Below are positions 47,901 through 56,900 of a stretch of DNA of 64,000 nucleotides, one piece after another. Origin of the DNA: Dendrophyllia cribrosa. Lineage: Eukaryota > Cnidaria > Anthozoa > Scleractinia > Dendrophylliidae. Below the pieces are notes generated by a model. It was not told the origin of the DNA, searched no databases, and saw only the letters and a list, made by a program, of their open reading frames with translations. Both the position numbers and the translations under genes were made by a program. Where the stretch lies: contig JAJLRJ010000008.1 of the NCBI GenBank assembly GCA_024195265.1, forward strand, positions 1,307,501-1,371,500, in the 5' to 3' direction. Each line of letters starts with the position of its first letter. Position 1 is the first letter of the stretch.

Positions 47901-50900
47901 CCGACTTTTATGTTGAAGAACATTAACAACAACCACTATGCGGCATTTCTAAATCTTCAACACTGACTAGGGGATGGGATTGCTAAGATAAAGAAAAGCG
48001 CCTAAAAAATTAGGAAATGTCAAATGCTCCACACCTTTCTGACCATGATAATGCAGGTTTTTGGAAAAGTATTTATTTAAAACTGTTAAATAAGGGGTTG
48101 TAAATCGATCCACTTACTGCCTTCGAATGATTCTGAAACCATCCCCTGTAAAATTTCATCCTCATCATCGGAATTGCCTTCATCATCTTTAAATTGAGGA
48201 TTATCCTCAAATTCATCTATATCTATAGGAAAAAAATTAATTTATCAGTGTTTTCCTCAAACGAAATGCTGTAATGTTTGTAATCGAGCTCTTGTCGCTT
48301 GGCTAAATGACCAGGTGAGAGGTTTCGAGAATCCTCAATCGTCTTCGGGAGCTGTATTTCGCCAGTACAAATTTTCGCGATTCCAGGAAAAAGGTAAACA
48401 AAAGTGTATTTAATTTCGCGATTTTTCCATTTCTTTAATCTCCCAAGCCGTAGAAGAATGTACACAAAATAGCTATATAGAAATAGCAAGAGTTACGCGC
48501 TTTCTACTTTTACGAGGTGGCGTCGTCAACGTTGAGGTTCCTGAGTGAAAGCGCCGAGATCTCCTCAACCTTATATTAATAATTTATGCATTGTTTTCTT
48601 ATACAGTGTAATATGTATTAAATTTCGCGATTTTAATTTTCGCGCTCTTTTATTTTTGCGAGTACTAATTTTCGTGATTTTTTCGAAAACGCGAAAATCG
48701 CGAAATTTAGTACGCGCGAAATTTAGTGAGAATAAGGTACTTAAGAAAACTCAGTTTTTAATCTTATTTATTACGATTTTAAGATGACCAAGGCCTTCCG
48801 AACAGCTTTCCACCGAAAATGATTATTAAAGGGGGTAGGGGATTGAAGATAGTGATAACAACAATTGCAGCTACACTGGCCGTGTTAAGGTTTGATCAGT
48901 ACAGTACATTGCAGCAACAAGGCTGAAAAGAAATAGACTTATTCACACTCCACTATGGATGAGTATATAAACTTTAAGATCGTTTAATTTCTTTTTTACT
49001 GAATTAGTAAGTTATTAAGAGCCAATGTCTGAAATTTTCGAAAATCGGGCGTCACTCACAAAATTTCGGATTTCTTCATATTTTGCCCAAATCATCTCTA
49101 TAGTAAAGTATTTTCAAAAATAACTTAAAAAATTGTAACGGCGTTTTATTTTTTTCGAAAACGGGCAAAGTTTAAAAAACGGCAAATCGGCGGCCTTTCA
49201 GTTGTGGAACTGGCGAAAAATTACACATTTTCATCTCGCTCGTACAGAAAAACGCGATGCCATACATAAATAAAATGTGGCCACAACATAAACACGCTCT
49301 TGTTCTTCACACTACTGTTATTTACTTTGGATTAGCAGTTGAAATAAGAATATTTCGGCCGTTAGAAGAAACATGATTTCTTCCATTTTAAAAATTAGCA
49401 AATTTGAACCAATTTCAACGCCGTGGAAACCCAATTGGTACGTTGAGTTTGAAAACAAAATTAAGACGGTCTTGAAGCACAACTTCTGTTGTTTACTGTG
49501 GTGAAATATTTCTGGCGGCACTTTAAAAGTGCCCCGTCGAGAGACCAAAATGTGAAGGGTAGTTTGACACCAGGAGAACTTGTGACACGAACCTGAGCAC
49601 CGCCACTACGCATCAAATGTTTATCGTTAAAAATAGTTCCTTTGAGATAGAGCCTTTTTCAGAATCGTAAAGACTTCAGAAGAACTTTATCTATCCTTTG
49701 CTAACTTAAAATGATATCTTTTAAGCAGTTTGTTGGGATACGGAGTAGAGACACGAACATCGATCATGTTGTGCGACCTTACAAATAACAGCGATCAACA
49801 CTTACCCGCTTTAAACTGACCCGAACCTTGAATTGCGTTTATAATAAAGACAATCCTGCACTCCGATCCATTATATTGCTGTGTTTGGAATATCTGAGCC
49901 TTGTAGATCATATCATAGCGTTATTTACTCCAAATTTGTTAAAACAACAGTCGCTATATGACAGTTCGGAAGTTTCCCACAATGTGTTGCAAAGAGATTG
50001 CGTGACGCGTAGCACACTGGAATTTGCTGCGTGCTTATGGTATCGGTCAAGGAAAGAACATTAATTGCCGTGGAAAAGTCACAGGAGTAACGTCCGTTTT
50101 TGGAAATGTATAAATGTATAAAGTCTGTTTCCTTCGTTTTGGTACAATTTTAATTAATGTTCAAATCGTCTTTCAGGTAAATTTGGTAGATAAATATACA
50201 AGTCATTTATGGGGGGGGGGGTCACCCTTTCACTACGCCCCTTGCCGGCTCTTTTGCGATAACACACCGCCTTTATTCTGCTACGAAGTTATGTTTTCAA
50301 TACTCTTATAAACTAATTTATTTCGATTTTGAGGTGTCAATTGCAATACTGCATTATATTGACGGCTAGTTGGGAGAAAATATATTCCGTATTGGGCGGA
50401 GTCGCGAAGCGGCGGAGCCCCGGGGACGGAGCCCAGTACGGAATATATTTTCTTCCAACGCCGTCAATATAATGCAGTATTAACGCGCGCCTTAAAATCG
50501 AAATTAGTTTTGTCTAGGTTTTTGAGACGTCAATACGACTTTATATTGACGTCTCAAAAGCAAGCAAAAGTATCTGAGAATAGTGATACTATTACATATG
50601 TGAGCTACAGCTGGCTGTCAGTTCTGTTTTCGGCTGGTGGGTTTAAAGCTGTTTCTGTCACATCTCCACCGCAAGTTACAGTCTCAACAGCCACGTCCGA
50701 TGACAAGGAAAACAGTCCTGAACGTCCAACATCCAATGTATTTTCATACCCACAGGAAGGCTGCATCCCGGGGAGGTGGGGGAGGGGGTACTTCCCAAAA
50801 ATACCTATACGGGTATGTGCCGCCTAACGGGGTCGTAATTTTGGGACTCCTGGTCTAGAACGAACGGGTATCCATTTTAGAGACATTTCCTAGAACGAGG

Positions 50901-53900
50901 TATAATATTTCGAACGCACGAAAGCTTCATAAGATGGTGAATAAAGAAATTGTAGATCGTGACTTTATCGTCTTTATCTTCTGTTTGAAATCAAAGCAAT
51001 TATGTTGCTGATTTGTGTGGAAGCAGAATTGTCGTATTTTGATGTATAAGTCGAACAAACAAAGAAATAACTTTTTTAAAAAATGGGCTATTGAAAGTTA
51101 CGCAATTTCTACGAAATCTAAATTAAATACTGGGCAGGATATTCCAGAAGTGGTGTTGACCTTGGGATTGTCTAGTTACACGCCCATTTGTACTCCTAAC
51201 CAGAATCTGACTTTCAACGTCCACAAGGCCGTGGACAATCAGGGATAGGCGGCTGACAGCCCAGCGAGCTTCGAGGCTCTGCCATCCGAGATCGCATATC
51301 ATTTTCTGTATCATTTTTCTAGAATCAGAGTGTTAAAAATTGACTTATTTTTAGAATGGGGTAACATTTTGAGTGCAAATTCTTTCTAAAACGGGGTCTG
51401 ATTTGAAGACCCGGGCGGCACATACCCAGCCAAGACATATCCGAGTACCCCCCTAGCCTGCGAGCAAGCTCTCGGGGTCGGGACCGGGTTCGCGGTTTGG
51501 GAGGGGAGGAGGCCCCCCGAACCCCTTCCTCCCAACCCCTAAGAATGAGAGCCTTGCTCGCAGGCTAGTACCTCCCGGGGGCTGCATCAAAGTGTTTCAA
51601 CGGCCGTCCGACCTGTAACGCCATCTGTCATTAGAAGCCTGCTCCAGGTCACCGGAGAGGCACACCCTAATGGACCTGGCCAAACAACAGTACGCCACCT
51701 TCCTCAGCGAAAGCGTTGCACTTCTTCCTTTCTTTCAAGCTCAGTTAGCAGCTCAAACAAAGGCCAAAGCCTCAAGGCGGGCTGGGCGCTAAAGGAAATG
51801 GAACAGCCCTTGCTACCAATTCAATGAAAAGCAGAAAGCCTACCTGGAAGCTAAATTTACTATTGGTCAATCCACAGACAGGAAGATCGACCCGGATGTA
51901 GTTACAAAAGAAATGCGTCGTGCCCGTGCCCGGCAGTGAAGAAAAAAGCGCCATCGATGGCCCTCCTTGAAGATTTTGAGGATAGTTGCCCTTGTAAAGC
52001 TAGAAAATGAAGGGCCAATGTAATGCAAGATTGCTAACCACTTTTACAGTTTTATTTTCTCTTGTAAGAAGATTGAAGAAGCCTTGTGTGATGCATGATT
52101 TGTTTTCCGCCTTGAGGCTGTGCAAGAATTTTTTTCTAGATTATTCCATACTTTTCTTTCTCTCGCAGTGAACGATTTTTTTCTCTACTTTTGCTGTGCA
52201 GGAATTTATTTACAACAATGGAGTGCATGATTGGCTTTATCATAAACGCAATTCAAGGTTCGGGTTAGTTAAATTTTCTGATGAACTATTAACGGAAAGC
52301 GGGTGCAATAGTGGCTAAAAAGAAAAAAATATCTTTGAATTTCACTTTTGTTTTCGAAAATATCTTGTATTGAATGATGTAAAAAGCACTTTCGAGCCTC
52401 CCGACGTCAAAAATCAATATAGAAGGCATGCACTCGGACCCCACTAGAGCCTCAAGTTCTACAACTAAAGGACCCCCAGCCCACTTTATAAAGTCCCATT
52501 TACACGAGCAATTTTTCCTTGACAAGTTTTCCTTGACAAAGAAAAATTGCTCGTGTAGATGGAGAATAGTGGACAATTTTTCCTTGTCAAGGAAAAGCTG
52601 GCATGCTAGCTTTTCCTTGACAACGGAAAATTGTAAAGGAAAACTTGTTAATCATCTACACAAGCAATAAAAATTGGCAAGTAAACTTGTCAAGGAAAAA
52701 TTGCTCGTGTAAATGGGGCTTAAATGACACTGACCTGAAACCTTTTCCACGGCAATGTTCTTTCCGTGACCGATACCATAAGCACGCAACAAATTCCAGC
52801 GTGCTACGCGTCACGCAATCTCTTTGCAACACATTGTGGGAAACTTCCGAACTGAAACTTCCGACTGTTGTTTTAACAAATTTGGAGTAAATAACGCTAT
52901 AATATGATCTCAGCAATATAATGGATCGGAGTTCAGGATTGTCTTTATTATAAACGCAATTCAAGGTTCGGGTCAGTTTAATTTTCTGATGAAAAAGCGG
53001 GTAAGTGTTGATCGCTGTTATTTGTAAGGTCGCACAACATGATGTTCGTGTCTCTACTCCGTATCCCAACAAACTGCTTAAAAGATATCATTTTAAGTTA
53101 GCAAAGGATAGATGAAGTTCTTCTGAAGTCTTTACGATTCTGAAAAAGGCTCTATCTCAGGAACTATTTTTAGCGATAAACATTTTGTGCGTAATGTCGG
53201 CGCTCAGATTCGTGTCACAAGTTCTCCTAGTGTCAAACTACCCTTCACATTTTGGTCTCTCGACGGGGCACTTTTAAAGTGCCGCCAGAAATATTTCACC
53301 ACAGTAAACAGCAGAAGTTGTGCTTCAAGACTGTCTTAATTTTGTTTTCAAACTCAACGTACCAATTGGGTTTCCACGGCGTTGAAATTGGTTCAAATTT
53401 GCTAATTTTTAAAATGGAAGAAATCATGTTTCTTCTAACGGCCGAAATATTCTTATTTCAACTGCTAATCCAAAGTAAATAACAGTAGTGTGAAGAACAA
53501 GAGCGTGTTTATGTTGTGGCCACATTTTATTTATGTATGGCATCGCGTTTTTCTGTACGAGCGAGATGAAAATGTGTAATTTTTCGCCAGTTTCACAACT
53601 GAAAGGCCGCCAATTTGCCGTTTTTCAAACTTTGCCCGTTTTCGAAAAAAATAAAACGCCGTTACAATTTTTAATGTTATTTTTGTAAATACTTCACTAT
53701 AGAGATTATTTGGGCAAAATATGAAGAAATCCGAAATTTTATGAGTGACGCCCGATTTTCGAAAATTTCAGACATTGGCTCTTAAGGAGGCTCACAATAG
53801 TTTTAGGACTGGGTTCTAGCCGCGCGTCACTCGCGGGAGTTTTAAAAGCCGTGGAGAAGGTAAACAAACATGGCGGCGTGTAATTTTTTTCGCCGAACTC

Positions 53901-56900
53901 TATTCGTGTCTAGTTTTCAGGGTAAATCGCGTTTTTACGAAATTTTTAGCCGCCAAAAGTCTTTGTTTTTATTATTAGCTAAAGAAAAAAATGCTTACCG
54001 ATCAGCATATGTGGTGCCGAGAAGAAAATTTTATAGCTTTAATGTACGAGCTGCGATCGATCGTGAAGACCCTGGAGTGGACTACGAAATTCCCGAGACC
54101 AAACCAAGCACACGTTTAATTCTTTATCTTTCCTTGGCCGGCTTTGTATGTGGCTTTAGTTTACTTAATCCATCGGTGGCCTATGCTGGGAACAATGACG
54201 AAAACCCTGTCTGTGCCAATTCTGGTCGCCATAAAAGGTCGTTTTGCGTCGAAAAGACGCATGAGCGTGTTGAAAAACCTTGCAAGGGCAAGTGAAGAAA
54301 AATCCCAGGAAAAACGAAATAATACTGAGGAAGAGGACATTGAGCCCCCCAGGAAAACAGTGACTAGGTCAAAACAGGTAAGTTGTTTTGGACCAGTAAA
54401 TTGGAACTGATAAAACTGAGGATATCGCAGTTGCTTTCGAAGAGTTCAAAAGTACTCATTTTCTATTAATAGCAAAACATAGAGGAAGAGGACGCCCAAA
54501 TATTATCAGGCACACGAATTGTCAACATGGAAGTGCTATAAAATGACCTCAAGTCTTGTTCACATTGTCAAGCAGGTGAGGTAAACTTTGAGGACTTTTC
54601 CAATGGTAATAATAGGCCAAGGAATAAAATTAATTGTTAGCATAAATACTGAGTTCTGCATGTACAAAAGTTGTTGTACAAGTTCTTTTCCTTCTGCAAC
54701 CACTATGAGGCTTTATCAACAATTATTCAATATTCACTGCTTGGAGAAAAACTGTTATACAGTCAGCTTCCTTACCAGAGTACACATCCAGTGTTTCTTT
54801 CATCAGAGTACAACAAACAATTCCACCCTTTTGTACTCCACCAGAAACAAAAATAACTATATATAAACAAATGACCACTGGAATCGCAGAAATACTATTT
54901 TTCTTTTGCTTTAAAGTTGTATATACCTTTTCTAGATTATGTAACAATGATTTCAGACAATAGAAAACTGAAAATTAACTTATCCAATTATTGTAAGAAA
55001 ATACTGTACAGCATGGTCATTTTATCATATGCCTTCTTGTCAAGGTGCAAAATAAATACTTCGAAATTTATTTGCTACTTGTTTCAAATTTGTGACAAAT
55101 CTATGACAAAACTTATTTAAAAGTATATGAGCCTTTCTACAGTCTATATCGAATGGTCTTTTTTAGGTGTGGGACTAGACATCTCTCATAATCTCTCTCC
55201 CTTTCCTAATTTATTTTAAGATTTGTTATTCAGTCTGAACCAGTCTACTGTTTTATCCTGCCTCCAGTTAATTCTTAAAATCAAGTATCAAATCCATAGT
55301 ACCACATTCATTTGGGGAACACAGTTCATGCAATGTATCCTGGTGTGGTTTCAAAAAATGTCCTGAGGGATACAAGCACACTGAACTACCTAATGGCAAG
55401 AGTTTATATGGTGAGCCCCTGAAGAATGCCCTTACTAACATTTTTTCTGAATATTTCACTGATATTGTTGTCAAGAAGCTTTCCCCATGTGCCAACTCTC
55501 AACGGAATGAAAGTCTTAATAATACCATAGCAACAAAAAACCCCAAAACCTGGTATTACGGAGGAAGTGAGAGCAATGACTTTCGAGTAGCCTGTGGTGT
55601 GGCTCAAAGAAATCTTGGCTATGGCTACGTAAGTACAGTGTTAGAGGTACTAAATATCGAACCCGGCAATTTTTGTACATCATATGAAGATCTGATGGAC
55701 AAAAAAGTGTTAAGTGACAAAAACCGAAAGGCTACAAAAAATTTCAAGTATAGGAGAAATCAATTACGGGGTCAGAAATCCAGTCAAAATAGTCAAAAAG
55801 AAGCCAAGGAGGGGAAAACTTATGAAACTGCAGTTGCTTTGAATCTAGATATAAGTGTCAATCAGCCTACACCAAGAACTCTCACTCACATTGAACATCT
55901 CTTAGAAGACATTTCTGATAATGAACTTCACGAGTATGAAAAACTAGTGCCATCTTACTATGCTCAACCTGATCTGCCAAAACTGACTTATGATCCAAAC
56001 CAAACTTACACTTTTGTTGTGTTCGACACCGAGACTACCTGCACCGGGAAAAATGCAGAACAGGGTTCGTACTCTTTTCAGATTTTGAAATTCCATGATT
56101 TTCCATGACCTTTTCCATGACCTTTTCCAATTTTTCATGACTAAGAGTTCAACAGTTGTTTTCAAAATTTTATCAAAACGATCATTTTTTTATTAAACTT
56201 TCATCTTGCCTTATTATTCCCACAACGTATGCTGATATAGTGATTTTGTACCATGAACATAATTTTCCATGACTTTCCATGACCCACACTTAAATTCCAT
56301 GACTTTCCAGGCCTGGAAATTAAATTATACAATTCCATGACTTTCCAGGTTTTTCCATGACCGTACGAACCCTGCAGAAGTTTGTCAGCTGTCCGCCATT
56401 CATGAAAATCAAGTGTTTTCAAAGTACATTCTACCGACAGGAAATGTGAGTACTGGAGCTTCACGAGTGAACAAACTATCTGTACAAAATATCAATGGAA
56501 TCAAAAAATTATTGAAAGAAAACCAACCAGTGAAAACTGTCTCTTTTGATAAAGCGCTTCAGGAGTTTCACACCTTTTTTAGTCAAGTAAAATGTTCATC
56601 TCAGAAGGAATCTTGTTTAGTTCTAATAGGTCATAATTCATCAACATTTGACACTCCAATACTTCTCCGGAGAAGCGACGAAAATTTTCGCAGCAAACTA
56701 AGCAACATGAATGTTTATTTTGGCGACAGTCAAATCCTTGTCAAACATCTTTTGAAAGATAAACACCCGGCCTTGCAACTCAGTGAATCGGCATATTGCA
56801 AATCAAACCAATCAGCACTTTACTCACATCTTTTTAAAGAAGAATTTGAAGCCCACGATGCCTTGGAGGACGTTAAGGCACTTGAAAAAATTCTGTTTCA

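Larger units (their letters stand above)
49019..53781. mobile_element. 4.76 kb DNA element with about 1 kb inverted repeats and TTAA duplication
   Basis: The left arm (49019 to about 50079) and right arm (about 52740-53781) are inverted copies at roughly 95% identity by eye; an identical 76-residue meaningless frame occurs in both (49318-49548 minus, 53252-53482 plus). Termini GAGCCAATGTCTGAAATTTT are flanked by TTAA on both sides (49015-49018 and 53782-53785). TTAA plus a purine-purine-G end suggests the Kolobok group; piggyBac is less likely because its ends usually start CCC. No transposase inside, so non-autonomous. Within DDX60 intron 1. Confidence 0.8.

Noticed and set aside
48600..48740. 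CGCGAAA-rich palindromic stretch as an origin or operator
   Set aside because: It looks like an old repeat with TTTCGCGATTTT in both orientations; no functional context in an intron.
49318..49548. 76-residue ORF that occurs twice, also at 53252-53482
   Set aside because: The identity is due to the long inverted repeat; the peptide has no recognisable domain and is not likely coded.
54588..54866. ORFs between the two parts of the Mutator/exonuclease pseudogene
   Set aside because: No similarity to the missing transposase part; probably intron or unrelated filler sequence.
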